A DNA stretch of 64,000 bases from Spisula solida. Lineage: Eukaryota > Mollusca > Bivalvia > Venerida > Mactridae. Every line of letters begins with the position of its first letter. Position 1 is the stretch's first letter. This document shows, in pieces, positions 47,230 through 59,215 of the stretch. The notes under the pieces are model-generated. The model was not told the DNA's origin. It made no database searches and worked only from the letters and a program-made list of their open reading frames with translations. Made by a program: the position numbers and the translations under genes. The DNA lies in assembly GCA_947247005.1 (NCBI GenBank), contig OX365948.1, positions 9,785,455 to 9,849,454 on the forward strand. The letters are read 5' to 3'.

Positions 47230-47490
47230 TGGTATAATTCTATTTATCACATGTTTGACGTCGCGGTAGCGTAATAAAGCCATTATTTATTTTTGATAAT
47301 ACACTAGTGTAATAAAGCTATCACGCGACGTCATTCAAAGGATAGGCGACGTCGTCAAAGTTGCGCGTTATAATATAGTGAAAAATAAGTAGCTATTTCA
47401 TGTTTCGGTCGGAAAAGGCTAACATGCGATAAAAAGAACATTACATTTGTGACTTTCCACATTGATTTTATTAAACTCGTTAAACTCTTA
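47230..47490 (-). repeat. Dispersed repeat, copy 2 (inverted relative to 21.3-21.8 kb)
   Basis: Matches the reverse complement of about 21520-21790, including 'aataatggctttattacgct' in complement and the 'gagtttaataaa' arm. Confidence 0.65.
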
Positions 47491-48402
47491 CCGACTTAAT
47501 GGGCGTTGTCCAATTACCAACTCGGATTACACGAGTAACACGTGTTGTAAAAGGAACGGGTCGGGTAAACGCAGTGCGCATGCGTAATCTCCAGTCCTTC
47601 GCGGGTTCTCTAGAGTCAAAATGGCGGAAAGAGTGAGGCATGCGTATAATCTCTAACCTTAATTTTGAACTTTAGGGACATTACGTTTCGTGGCACATAT
47701 CAGACAGTTTATTATAATACAGTTGTTTCAGTCATAATGTCATCCTCTTCGTCACTGTTAAACATTTCTTCTAACATTATAATTACTAGACCTTTGGTCG
47801 CCATTTTGAACTCGACTCGATGCGTACTCGATACGTTCTTGATATCACTACCGAGTTATCCAACTGCGCATGCCCAACTTTTTTACTCGGGTTGCTAATT
47901 GGAAAACGCTCAGTGTTGGCTCCGCCTTGAATAATTAAAACTGCAAGAAACACGAGATTCGCGTGTCTCTAAATCGGTCAGTACATGGACAACAATTGGC
48001 GCGAAAGAGACGCGTTTAATGGTCAAATAGACGGTTACATTTTATTAGGTGTGTTTAACAATAAACTGTGTGTATTTAACCATAAAGTCGGTGAAGTTGG
48101 AATTGTGAAATCTACTGCCCTACGTTCAAGGAAAGTAACTTGCAAACATGTTTAACAATCACGGGTTTTTGTCGATATAATCCAATTCAATTCAATTCAA
48201 TATCTTTATTTCCACCATATATGATGATATGTTATATATATACATGTAAATATGTACAAGAAGCATTACATCATTATATATATACGACAGTTGTCAAACC
48301 TGATGTGTTATATCAACAATATACAACAAGTTCAAATTCATAGATGTAGGTGCATTATGGAATGCTAAGGTATCTTAACATTATCAAAGCACGAAAAAAT
48401 AA

Positions 48403-49013
48403 CTAATAAACAGTCTTTAGGCACAGATAGATATATGTGTATGCACGTTTTAGAAACACATCTCGCACTGACTTATTATCTTCCGATGAGATTATCTCTG
48501 CTCCTAGGAGTGAGAGATAAAAGTGTTCAGGAGCCATATTAAACAGTTCGTTGGCAAGACTGATATTCATATTAGTAACGTCACAGAAGAAATCCTGTCG
48601 TTCTCTTTGATGTACAATGCAGTCATAAACACAATGAATATTCAGATTGTTAGTAACTAAGGTACATTTATTGCATTGTTGAATATTGATATTTGGTATT
48701 TTGCACCACAGCTTAGATATTAGAAACCTCATGTGTTTAAATGAGTTCTTATCTAACACTTTGTACACAATAGATTTCGAAATAGATGGATGAATCTTTC
48801 TAAAGTAAGCAAAGTCTTCATCAGCCATTATTCTTTCAGACCATAATGAAGTTTCACGTGACAGTACCAGTTGTTTAACTGTAGCTTTCCATTGCGTCCT
48901 GGATGGAAGAGACTCTGGGCGTAACAAGTAATCATTGACAAAATGTCTTAAGTCGAGAGAGCACAATATATTGCAGATATCGGGGATAAATCCCATCTTA
49001 ACCTTTCTATCAT
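48403..49013 (-). pseudogene. LINE B C-terminal region
   Basis: About 200 codons, beginning IHDRKVKMGFIPDICNIL and continuing LPSRTQWKATVKQLVL and KLWCKIPNINIQQCNKC, ending near 48403. The Cys/His cluster (CNKC, then IHCVYDCIVH) resembles the zinc-knuckle-like end of some LINE ORF2 proteins. The open frame's first residues (49098-49019) are transposon sequence. Confidence 0.7.
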
Positions 49014-49018
49014 GTATA

Positions 49019-49788
49019 CATGGGCGTAGGAGCGTCTTCAACATTGGGGGGGCCAAATATTCGGGAGGGGGCCCAAATATTTGGAGGGGGGGGGGCACAA
49101 TTTTTTTTTGAGATATTTGGGGGTCAAATTAAGTGTTAACAAGCTATGGTAAAAGTTTGTGTTTTTTCACTAAGGTAAGGTTTATCTTCTTAGGTGTTTG
49201 CTTGTCAAAATACCGGGTAAAAAATTGAACCCTATCATAAACTAGTATTGTAAGTAGGGGGGTCCGGGGGCATGCTCCCCCGGGATTTTTTTTTAAAACA
49301 TTGGATCAATCTGGTGCGTTCTGAGATATTTTTTTGGATTAGATCAATCACGCATGTTAATTACCATGCGTGGATCAATCAAAATTAAGTCGTTATTTTG
49401 TAAATATTTTTACTAATCATTAAACAGATGCCCGAATTCTGAGAGTTTTAGTGGTTTAGTAAGGGAATTTAACATATGAGTTGGTGCAAACTTTATCTTA
49501 CAATGTATTTATGTAGTCCTTGTAGCTCTTTTCAACAGTTACGTGATCGGGTGATAACATATTTCATAGATTAAAATCATATTGCGAGCGAAGCGAGCAC
49601 GAAAATTCAGATTTTATACTTTGTAACCAAAGATAAAAGGCAAATTACCTATTACAAAACTATTTTAGGCGAAAAATTATGAAAAGTGTCTGAATTATTG
49701 GGGGGGCCAAACGATACGTTGGCCCCCCCTGTCCTAACATTGGGGGGCCTGGCCCCCCCTGGCCCCCCCCCCTTCTCCTACGCCCATG
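49019..49788. mobile_element. 770-bp DNA transposon, 5-bp duplication GTATA
   Basis: Ends CATGGGCGTAGGAG and CTCCTACGCCCATG are inverted. The duplication GTATA sits at 49014-49018 and 49789-49793, and LINE B's frame proves the single ancestral copy. Just inside are G-rich and C-rich runs that could pair. No transposase. Superfamily unassigned. Confidence 0.8.
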
Positions 49789-49793
49789 GTATA

Positions 49794-50690
49794 AACTGAA
49801 AATATCTGCGTAAGAATATATTTCTAGTAACGCATTTTGTGTTCAGACTTAGAATTTGGTGCAAAAATAGCAATTTTCTGATTATGACGTGCGAATATAG
49901 CTTATTTAATCCTAACATAGCTTCACACATATCGGATCTAGTACGAACATGTAAACGCTGAACCTTTTTTACAATAAAGTGTTGTGTTCTGTTCACAGTA
50001 TTGATATTAGATTGTGTCATGTTATTCCACAATTCACAGGCATATAGAATTATTGGCATAATTATCTTAATATATAGTTCACATGAGATTAGTTTAAGCC
50101 ATATGGGTGGACACCTTGTGCAGTCATTGCAAATAATGCATTTTTCCCCTTTTGACACCGTTCCTCTATTCTCCGATTACACTTTAAGTTCGAATCTTGT
50201 CGGATCCCCAAGTGAATTGCGCTATTAGTCTGTGTAATGATGTTATGTCCGTACATAATTGCTACGTTTGGTATATCTTTTTTCTTAGTGAATACAATAA
50301 TTTCAGATTTTGTTGCGTTTATGTCTATTTTCCACTGTTTACAGTATCGATACACAATGTCCATCATTATTTGTAGATTTAGAGGCGATAGGGCTATTAT
50401 ACTTATGTCGTCTGCGTATGCAGGGTTACCAGCCTTGGTGTTCAGTACTGTGCACCCTTTCTTGCTTAATTCTCTAGGTTCCGTAACAGTTGATCGACGT
50501 AGAGTAGATAATAGAATGTGGATAAAACCCCGCCTTGCCGGACTGATTTCCGAATGTGAATTGGCTCGGATACGTCTCCATTGTGTATGACTACGCACGT
50601 TAAATCACCGTAAGAAGACATGAGTGTTCTTAGAATTTTACCGACTAGACCAATATGTTCGAAATATGTACGGATGCACGGATTTTACTA
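49794..50690 (-). pseudogene. LINE B reverse transcriptase fragments
   Basis: Minus-strand pieces in several frames: VVIHNGDVSEPIHIRKSVRQ and GGVLSTFYYLLYVDQLLR at about 50620-50480. The catalytic box AYADDISIIA and FTKKKDIPNVAIMYGHNI lie at 50450-50250, then KLISCELYIKIIMPIILYAC at about 50110-50040. The YADD motif and RQGGVLS block are intact locally, but frameshifts separate them. Confidence 0.8.
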
Positions 50691-50954
50691 TTCACATTCT
50701 TTTGTTTGCCTCTGTCCGCCATTTTGTTTAATTAAACAAATACACACACACCACCTCCGGATATGTTTACTTAGCCAAACTTGGCGTACGTAACAAACAT
50801 GTTTTTCAAACATACGGTTCAACGAATAACAGTGTGCGTACCAGGCGCGAAACGTGCTTCACATATTGTTTCCTTGAACGCAGGGCTGATATCCCCGTTT
50901 AAATAAATGGTTAATACCACCCACCGTCTCTACTGCATTTGAATCGGTGGGTGA

Positions 50955-51060
50955 AACCTAATGTAACTGTATCATTAATAAAGAGTAAACAAACAACAAC
51001 ACAGTTTTTATAAAATTTCTAATATCTTCACTTAGTCACTGGGGTGCATTTTGTTTACTA
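50955..51060 (+). repeat. Left-end fragment of the 11.9-kb transposon family
   Basis: 'taactgtatcattaataaa' followed at a similar distance by 'cactgggtgcat'-like sequence matches the left end of 11916-12882. Confidence 0.45.
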
Positions 51061-52250
51061 AACATTTCATTAATACTGGAGTAATATTTAGTAGTTTTAC
51101 ATAATCAGAAACAAGATAACCATTGATGCAAAGCATCAAAGGGCGCCATAAAAGAAGTTCTGAAAACTGTAAAGACATATATGATTGATCTTTATAAGAA
51201 ACAGCAGGTGTTGTATTTTTCAAAATATAATGACAAAAATGAAATACAAAAAATATATTTTCATCTTGAATATTAAGGATCTTAGTTTGTACCTTAATCC
51301 TCTTGTACAAGCATGTTTTATAAATATACCCATGCTATTCATTGAATTTTATCAAATGGCAAACAATGCAGATTACCATCATTTACAACTCATTTCAGTG
51401 TGATGTGATGTGTAGTAACTTCATATTGCTATTTTCAGTTTATTGGCAATTAGTATAATGTAATAGTCAAATGGTGTAGTGTGTGTAAAGTTTGTATAGC
51501 TATATATCCGATAGCAATTCAGTATGTGCAAATTCCATATTTGGTGCATACTATTTCATTGGTTGTATAAATTTAACAAACAAAGCTGAGTGTAAAGGCA
51601 TTGCTATCAATTTGAAAGTTTCCATATGATAAGTTAAAAAAAACAAGAATAAAATACAACAGGTATATGAACTTTGTTTTATTTATAATCAGAAAACTAT
51701 TAAAAATACAAGACATATGTGTTGCATAACCATGACACATAGAACGTGCAAAATCTGTATAGACAACCAAATGTATTTGTTTAGAAGCAACATTATTTAA
51801 ATCTTTATAGACACTAGAATCAATTGCTTTCTAGACACTAAATCTATACAGATGTCAAGTTTATTCATGAGTTTATACGCTTAGATGTATTAAAATACGT
51901 ATAGCAAGAATCGAGAACAATTGATGTAGAAGATGAGTCTACCAAGACTCAAAAACTTTACCGAGGACCAGTGAGTTACCAGCTAATTCAAATCTGTATA
52001 GAAACCATTTTAAGTGTCTAGATACCTGTAAAAGCAAATGCGTTCAAATCTGTATAGACACATCTCTCCATTGGCAGAACAACTATAATCTATATCTAAG
52101 ACAAGTTTTAGCTATTCCAAAAATAGTTTCCAGGGCATATCCATTTACCATGAAATGTTTTAAGATATAGCATTTCAATGTAGACTGCAGGGTCGGTCAA
52201 AGTTGTGCATTAAAAAGCTGGATAGCTATAATGTCGCTGATATGCAGTAC
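51061..52250. other. No recognisable feature
   Basis: AT-rich with small frames only. Short phrases such as 'aatctgtatagacac' recur around 51745-52055 without a fixed period. Confidence 0.4.
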
Positions 52251-52255
52251 GTACG

Positions 52256-52377
52256 GGTCATTCAATTTATATCGCATTGTATATTGAATGACCCTCAATT
52301 AAACAAATAGTCGGTATCAATTTTTCATTTGTTACTTTGTACGTGGTTTTCAAAATTGGTACCGACTATTTTGTTTC
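52256..52377. repeat. Two adjacent hairpins
   Basis: GGGTCATTCAAT pairs with ATTGAATGACCC (52256-52294), and AATAGTCGGTATCAATTTT pairs with AAAATTGGTACCGACTATT (52305-52374). Confidence 0.6.
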
Positions 52378-53160
52378 ATTGAATAATCTTTTTAGAGAAA
52401 CCTGAACGTGGCACATCTTAATCCATACGCTGCACTTCTTGGGTTTTATAGTTACAATGTGGTAGATACATGTATTTATAGAAACTCTAATACGCCATTC
52501 AAGAGCCGTGCCGAGTAACGGTTTTTCCTGTTCTAAAAATAGACGGTGTACCCAGTGTATTTACTGATATGAAGCCGCTGTTCGTAAGCGATACGCTGAT
52601 TGGTTGTTTATTTGCTGTGGACACTGGGTGTAATGCAGAGCAATGAATTGTGGGGAGTAGGATATGTAAGATTACGTAAGGTCTGTTGGTCAGCCGGTAC
52701 CTTCATGTTAATGAGATATTGGCCGGGGGCGACACAATTAGCTTTATGCAAATAAGTAATTTCGCCGGCCGGATCAGCGAGGTTCGTAAGGGGAATTTAT
52801 GTATGTAAATCAAATAAAGTTATATTATATAGTTAAATTGAGGCTCCACGCGGGAAATTATTTATGAACTTCTTACGAATTGAGGCTCAACACGGGGAAG
52901 TGTTCATAAACTTCATACAAGTTGAGGCTCACGGGGACACCATGGGGGAATTGTCTTCCAGCTCATTATAACAAAGTCCTCCAATACAGACGCCCCGATC
53001 CATCGGGGCGCCAACTAGAGAGATTTTATTACGTCTTCAATTTGATACCGATGTTTTAAAATCCGTCATTATATAAGAAAATAAACACAAAGGGCGTGAA
53101 ATCATTTCCTTTTTCTTGTTTAGAATAGCATTGTCGTTTTCATTGAATGCACCTCGGTGA
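52378..53160. other. No gene; short diverged direct repeats
   Basis: Three partial copies of 'attgaggctc-acgcggg' with 'ttcataaacttc' lie at 52840-52940. Otherwise nothing recognised. Confidence 0.4.
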
Positions 53161-53167
53161 TTGACTG

Positions 53168-53591
53168 CATAGGCGGATCCAAGGGGGGCGGACCCGGCGT
53201 ACGCCCCCCCCCCTAAAATCGCCAAAGTAAAGTCAATTCATTTGTTGTATCACACTAAATCACATTTTTAAAGTCATTTTTGTTCTGCTTTCTGCGCGCA
53301 CAGCGCAATTAACATTTTCCACTAACCAAAGACACTTCGATAGACTCTCTTCCTGTCCCGTTATTCAGACCGAACTTTGCGATTCTGATGTATCGCTCTT
53401 TTTGCACATTTATTCTCTTTTCGCTGCATTTTATGACAACAAAGATGGATGCGCCAGCTCCAAAACGAGCGAAATCGAGGAGCTACCGGGGTGATTCGCC
53501 CCCCTGGACCCCCTAGCAGGGCTTTGCCCTGCACCCACCAGGGGCCCTTCAGGCCCCCTGGACCCCCAGCTCAATCCTGGATCCGCCCCTG
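53168..53591. mobile_element. hAT-like MITE with degenerate ends
   Basis: The right end (minus) reads CAGGGGCGGATCCAGGATT, an end that I associate with hAT-type MITEs of marine invertebrates. The left end is a diverged match (CATAGGCGGATCCAAGG). C- and G-rich runs lie just inside. No 8-bp duplication could be confirmed. A second right-end fragment lies at about 63318-63370. Confidence 0.5.
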
Positions 53592-53984
53592 TCGTAAGTA
53601 CTACATTGATTATGTATAGGACAGAATACGAGTAGCAGTTGTATATGTACTTTTTAACGACCTTATAAGAATAATGCATGTAACTTCCGAACTGAAGTTT
53701 AAAACGCTTGTTTTTCCATAAGTTAAGAGTCTAGTTCCTTCTTGTTTTCTCAAACTATTGATTTTGTACTTACGACCTTCTAATTCTAAGCCAGGGAAAT
53801 GTTCAAGCATAACAGTTTTATTTTTTCTAGATCTTATTCCGTCTAAAACTTACTGTCTTGTAGCAAAGTTGCAATAACTAGATCTAACCGCGTTAGTACA
53901 TGGTGCAATTTGTCTTTTGGTATTGGTGAAAAATGTTCGCTCCGCTCGCAGATTTAAATCTAATATAAATTATATGTTTAATTA

Positions 53985-54834
53985 TCCAAGGCCTTTGACA
54001 AGGTCTCACACCAACGTTTGTCATCTAAATTGGACTTTTAAGGAATTCGTAATGATACTAAGCAATGTATAAACAGCTTCTTATCAGACAGGACGCAGAA
54101 CGTTGTTTTACAGGACGCCACGTACATCAGATACATCCAATGTAACATCAGGGGTGCCCCAAGGGAAGGTTCTTGGTCCCTGCTTGTTCTTACTGTACAT
54201 AAACGATATTGCTGATGATATTTCATCCACTGTACGCCTCTTCGCAGACGACTGTGTAATATACCGTGTTATCAAATCTGCAGCCGATCAACTGCATCTT
54301 CAGCAGGATCTTGATAAACTTGTGGAGTGGAGTAAGGCATGGCAGATGGAGTTCAAAGTGAAAAAGTGTGCTATAATGAACATCTCCAACGCATCCAATA
54401 AGAAACGTTATGATTACAAAATGAATGGTGAAACTTTGGAAACCGTAGATCATCATGCTAACCTGGGCGTTGAATTGAATGACAATCTGAAATATGACAT
54501 CCATATTGACAATATTACTGGAAAAGCTTCACAAACTTTGTTTTTTTAAAACGTATTCTCAACAAATGTCCTCAATTAGTTAAAGAACGAGCATACCAAA
54601 CGCTAGTAAGGCCAAAATTGGAATATTCATCATCCATTTGGAACCCGACTCAGAAACAAGCTACCGAATTAAAACAACATGAACAACTCCAACGCAATGC
54701 TGCAAGATTCGTTGCTAATAAACCATATAACCCGTACCAACCAGACAGCGTAACAACAATCATCAATGACCTTAAATGGCGGCGTAGACAATCATCGGAC
54801 TTAATCCTACTCTACACGGTTGTCTATTGCCTTG
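53985..54834 (+). pseudogene. LINE D reverse transcriptase part
   Basis: Plus strand. It starts abruptly with FDKVSHQRL, then SGVPQGKVLGPCLFLLYIND and RLFADDCVIYR (catalytic FADD). It continues through LVEWSKAWQMEF and HHANLGVELNDNLKYD, and after a frame change at about 54545 through LVRPKLEYSSSIWNPTQK and LQRNAARFVANK. It is truncated at the 5' end and cut at 54834 by a foldback element. Confidence 0.85.
54829..54834 (+). repeat. Target duplication, left copy
   Basis: GCCTTG, repeated at 56829-56834. LINE D's frame (VVYCLVAVLAYY) fixes the ancestral single copy. Confidence 0.85.
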
Positions 54835-56828
54835 TATGGAACGCCATAGCTGTCTTTTGTTGACGCTTGTCATGTTGACTTGTCGGTAGGACATGTGAAC
54901 CTCTTAGTACAATGTGTTAATATGTCAAACCACAGTGTTGACTTGTCAAACTATCATCTGAATATGTCAACTTGCCCTGATATATTGTTAAAACAACGTC
55001 TTAAATTGTTAAAAGAATACAATAATATCTCAAGCCATCGTGTTATACTGTTAAACCACATCGATAAATTGTCAAATCACCATTTGTATATGTCTACGTT
55101 ACATGGTAAATTGTTGAAAAACGCTTGATAATGTTAGAAGAACGTGTTAACTTCTCAAATTTTCGTATTATCATGTTAGACTTTAACTACAATGATGAAT
55201 TGTTAAACTATCATTTGAATATGTTTATATGCTTTGTTGAATTGTTAAAACAACGTCTTACAATGTCGAATGAGCATGCGAACCTCTCAACACATCGTGT
55301 TATACTGTTAAACGGCAGTGGTAAATGGTTTAAATATCATTTGAACATGTCTATACGACATGTTAAATTGTTACAACAACATCTTAAATTATCGGTAGGG
55401 CATGTGAACTTCTCAGTGCAACATTATTGTATGTCAAGTCACACTGTTAAACTGTCCAAATATCATGTGAACATGTCTATATGCCATGTTAAATTGTTAA
55501 AATAGCTTCTTATCATGTCCAAAAACCATATGAACTTCTCAACAGAACGGTTTATACTGTCATACAACATTGGTAAATTGTTAAAATATCACTTGAAGAT
55601 GTCTATATGATATGTTAAATTGTTAAAATAGCTTCTTATTATGTCCAATAACCATGTGAACTTCTTAATAGAACGTGTTATATTGTTAGACAACAGTGAT
55701 AAATTGTTAAAATATAATTTGAAGATGTCTGTATGACATGTTAAATTGTTAAAATAGCTTCCTATTATGTCCAAAAACCATGTGAACTTCTTAATAGAAC
55801 GTGTTATATTGTTAGACAACAGTGGTTAATTGTTAAAATATCATTTGAAGATGTCTATATGACATGTTAAATTGTTAAAATAGCTTCTTATCATGTCCAT
55901 TCAGCATGTGAACTTCTTATTAGAACGTGTTATATTGTTAAACAACAGTGGTAAATTGTTAAACTATCATTTGAAGATGTCTATACGACATGTTATACTG
56001 TTAAAACGACATTTTAACTTGTCGACGAGACATGTTAACTTCTTAATAGACAGTGTTGTTGTTGTTCAAATTTGTATGACGTCATCAATAACGTAAGTTC
56101 CTCCCGCGTGCATATTGAACAATTTCCGTCATCTTTGTTCAATATGCACACAGGAGGAACTTACGTTATTGATGACGTCATACAAATTTGAACAACAACA
56201 ACACTGTCTATTAAGAAGTTCACATGCCCCGTTGACATGTTAACATATCGTTTTAACACTATAGCATGGCATGTAGACATTTTCAAATGATATTTTAACA
56301 ATTTACCACTGTTGTTAAACAATATAACACGTTCTATAAAGAAGTTCACATGGTTATTGGACATGATAAGAAGCTATTTTAACAATTTAACATGTCATGT
56401 AGACATCTTCAAATGATATTTTAACAATTTACCACTGTTGTTTAACAATATAACACGTTCTGTTGAGAAGTTCACATGGTTATTGGACATGATAAGAAGC
56501 TATTTTGACAATTTAACATGGCTTATAGACATCTTCAAATGATTTTTAACAATTAATCACTGTCGTTTAAGAGTATTACACGTTCTGTTGAGAAGTTCAC
56601 ATGCCCAATGAACTTGATAAGAAGCTATTTTAACAATTTAACATGGCATATAGACATGTTCACAAGATACTTGGACAGTTTAACAGTGTGACTTGAGAAA
56701 TTCACATGCCCTATCGACAATTTAAGACGTTGTTGTAACAATTTAACATGTCGTATAGACATGTTCAAATGATATTATAACAATTTAACATGACATGCAT
56801 CAACAAAAGACAGCTATGGCGTTCCATA
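54835..56828. mobile_element. 2-kb foldback transposon made of 21-bp/126-bp higher-order repeats
   Basis: The terminal inverted repeats begin TATGGAACGCCATAGCTGTC (about 29 bp), flanked by the 6-bp duplication GCCTTG. The whole element is an imperfect palindrome centred near 56130, where 'gacgtcatcaataacgtaag' faces its complement. The left arm is longer. Both arms are built of diverged 21-bp monomers (roughly WTGTYAAANNANNRTGTKAAY), and in the inner part a ~126-bp unit (six monomers) repeats at about 55460, 55582, 55708, 55836 and 55964. Because 21 is a multiple of three, long heptapeptide frames appear on both arms. No transposase. Confidence 0.85.
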
Positions 56829-56834
56829 GCCTTG

Positions 56835-57085
56835 TCGCTGTACTAGCTTACTACCTACTATACCGCTCAATAATCCAATCAACTAGAGGACATAACTCAC
56901 AAACTTTTATACTACCTCAGTGTCTGCGTAATGCTTACCAACATTCATTTTTTCCACGGACAATAACAATCTGGAATTCTCTACCTACATCAGTGGTGAC
57001 AGCCCCGAGCCTGGACTCTTTCAAGTCGGCAGTTAGGCCATTGCCAGTCTTCCGAGCCTAGTGCGACAGGCCGGTTGTATAGTGT
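56835..57085 (+). pseudogene. LINE D C-terminal end
   Basis: Continues LINE D after the foldback: LVAVLAYYLLYRSI, then SFFPRTITIWNSLPTSVVTA and SFKSAVRPL, ending at a stop at 57059-57061. The WNSLP block is the conserved LINE C-terminal motif. A short 3' UTR follows. Confidence 0.85.
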
Positions 57086-57088
57086 ACA

Positions 57089-58200
57089 TACGAGGGGTGA
57101 TCAATATATTCGAAGACTTTCTTCCTAACTTTTAAAATATTGATTCTAGAACAATGATATTACCAGGAAATAGAGATCTATCAATTATCTAGCGTTTTAA
57201 TTAATTAATTAATTATATTGTGACGTCACAATGTTCTTGATGACGCCACTTTTTGTGACCACCGTCGAGCGTGACGGAAAATAAATAACCACAGAGCAAC
57301 GGCATTTCATTAAGATTAACGCCTAACTTGGAAAATCCTTGCGATAGCTCAAAGATGACTTGATCAATATGTATGGGGATTCTTTGCACTCCATATCAGT
57401 GATCTACACATGAGTTCGTTGTTAATGTGATTGTAGGGACTCTGTCAAACTGACGCCATGGTAAAATAAGAATAAACGGAAGAATTAAGACAGAGTTATG
57501 CATACTCCTCCTTAATGTCTGAGAAATAAGAGGCATAAAGTTATCATAATTGAGATGTCCACGAACATTGTCCAATCATATCGATATGAAAGCAAGTACA
57601 ATGTACATGTACGTCAATTTCCTTTAGTTAAAGTGGTTTGTTATTGGAAAGTTCTAATATCCGTGTTCACTGACCTACATTTAAAGTTCATTGAACTGAT
57701 AACTTAAATATCAATCAAACAGGATAGATCTATACTAGTATCTCTGATATTATCTTCTTACAGTAATACTAGGGCGTACATTTGTCGGGGGATGAGGGTA
57801 CAAGCAGAGATAATAGAGAGGTTGCGATGCGAACGTGTACGAGTACTTGGACGGGTACCTACCCGTACATGTATACGTACATGGTGCAATTAAAATTGGC
57901 TTGCGAAATACAACGTTCACGTGTAAGTCTGTACGTCGGGCTCAATATTTCATCATCACCGTTTAGGTTAGAAATGCAGTAAACAAAAACAAAAATACGA
58001 GCACAATTTATGGAAATTAGAAGTAGTTTCATCCACTGAAAACTACTGTATTCAGGTCGAAATATTGAGAAGAAGAGTGGTTTAGTAACACATATTATTG
58101 CCCAGTCAAGTTAAAAACACAACGTCAGAGAAAATGTTTAAATCTATATTAAAATCATACTTATCCGCATATCTAACTAAGATAAATTAAAAACACTCGG
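57089..58200. other. No gene; single mariner-like end at the left
   Basis: TACGAGGGGTGATCAATATA at 57089 resembles a mariner terminal repeat, but no matching inverted partner is found in the window. A TGACGTCA site lies at 57221-57228. The rest is unrecognised. Confidence 0.35.
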
Positions 58201-58417
58201 GTTATTGCTGTTTACCTATTATAGAGACTCTATCAGGATCTTTTAATACAATATTTTAAATGGCAGTATTTACTTTTTGTATTGTCTGCCATTATATTGA
58301 TGCTTTTCATTGTTTGTATATATTTATGCTTGTTTTGTTAGATGACCCCATGGGAGATAAGCCCTAGGCTTAACCGGTATATCATCGGAAAATAAAGTTA
58401 ATATTATTATTATTGTG
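58200..58417 (+). mobile_element. LINE 3' end fragment (E)
   Basis: Ends AAAATAAAGTTAATATTATT followed by ATT repeats, as in the CR1-like LINE. The 'ggcttaaccggtatatcatc' before it looks like a LINE 3' UTR. No coding part remains. Confidence 0.5.
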
Positions 58418-58510
58418 ATCCTATATTTAGGATATTTTACAACGCATACGTAGTGATGTATGGTACATATGCCTAGTTTGCAGAGATCTAATGTCCATGC
58501 ATCATTGCAA

Positions 58511-59215
58511 TTAACACGATGCCAGAATAAACCATGGCATGTTTAGGACCAAGTGTTAACACGATGCCAGAATAAACCATGTTATGTTTAGGACCAAGTG
58601 TTAACACGATGCCAGAATATACCATGTTATGTTTAGGACCAAGTGTAAACACGATGCCAGAATAAACCATGTTATGTTTAGGACCAAGTGTTAACACGAT
58701 GCCAGAATATACCATGTCATGTTTAGGACCAAGTGTTAACACGATGCCAGAATATACCATGTTATGTTTAGGACCAAGTGTTAACACGATGCCAGAATAT
58801 ACCATGTTATGTTTAGGACCAAGTGTTAACACGATGCCAGAATAGACCATGTTATGTTTAGGACCAAGTGTTAACACGATGCCAGAATAGACCATGTTAT
58901 GTTTAGGACCAAGTGTTAACACGATGCCAGAATAGACCATGTTATGTTTAGGACCAAGTGTTAACACGATGCCAGAATAGACCATGTTATGTTTAGGACC
59001 AAGTGTTAACACGATGCCAGAATAGACCATGTTATGTTTAGGCCCAAGTGTAAACACGATGCCAGAATAAACCATGTTATGTTTAGGACCAAGTGTAAAC
59101 ACGATGCCAGAATAAACCATGTTATGTTTAGGACCAAGTGTAAACACGATGCCAGAATACACCATGTTATGTTTAGGACCAAGTGTTAACACGATGTCAG
59201 AATACAGCATGTCAT
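58511..59215. repeat. 45-bp minisatellite, about 15-16 units
   Basis: A 45-bp unit ('ttaacacgatgccagaata', 'accatgttatgtttaggacc', aagtg) repeats head-to-tail with only a few variable sites (ata[at/ag/c]acc; gtgt[at]aac). The period is a multiple of three, and the minus strand stays open for 240 codons (59210-58488) as repeats of the 15-mer MVYSGIVLTLGPKHN. It lies 200 bp upstream of the phospholipase gene. I treat it as a satellite, not a gene: no splice signals, and the frame ends with the array. Confidence 0.92.

Larger units (their letters stand above)
48183..50690 (-). mobile_element. LINE B, decayed, with (TTGAA)n tail, split by a DNA transposon
   Basis: A minus-strand LINE. RT fragments lie upstream (50690-49794), a C-terminal region at 49013-48403, and the 3' UTR ends AATAAAGATATTGAATTGAA near 48190. 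The tandem TTGAA tail marks the 3' terminus. It is interrupted by 49019-49788, and removing that element restores QF-IHDRKVKMG. Stops and frameshifts make it inactive. It belongs to a family different from LINEs A, C and D. Confidence 0.8.

Noticed and set aside
54880..55505. Plus-strand frames of 82 and 126 codons as genes
   Set aside because: They are products of the 21-bp monomer array of the foldback element, mirrored on the opposite strand of the other arm.
54863..56790. A CRISPR-like array
   Set aside because: Monomers are contiguous with no unique spacers, arms are inverted, and the context is a eukaryotic genome.
57089..57120. A complete mariner element starting at 57089
   Set aside because: Only one end is recognisable. 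No inverted partner and no transposase motif found.
58488..59210. 240-codon minus-strand frame as a protein-coding gene
   Set aside because: It is a minisatellite whose 45-bp period happens to be a multiple of three. There are no splice sites, no non-repeat coding part, and the frame ends with the array.
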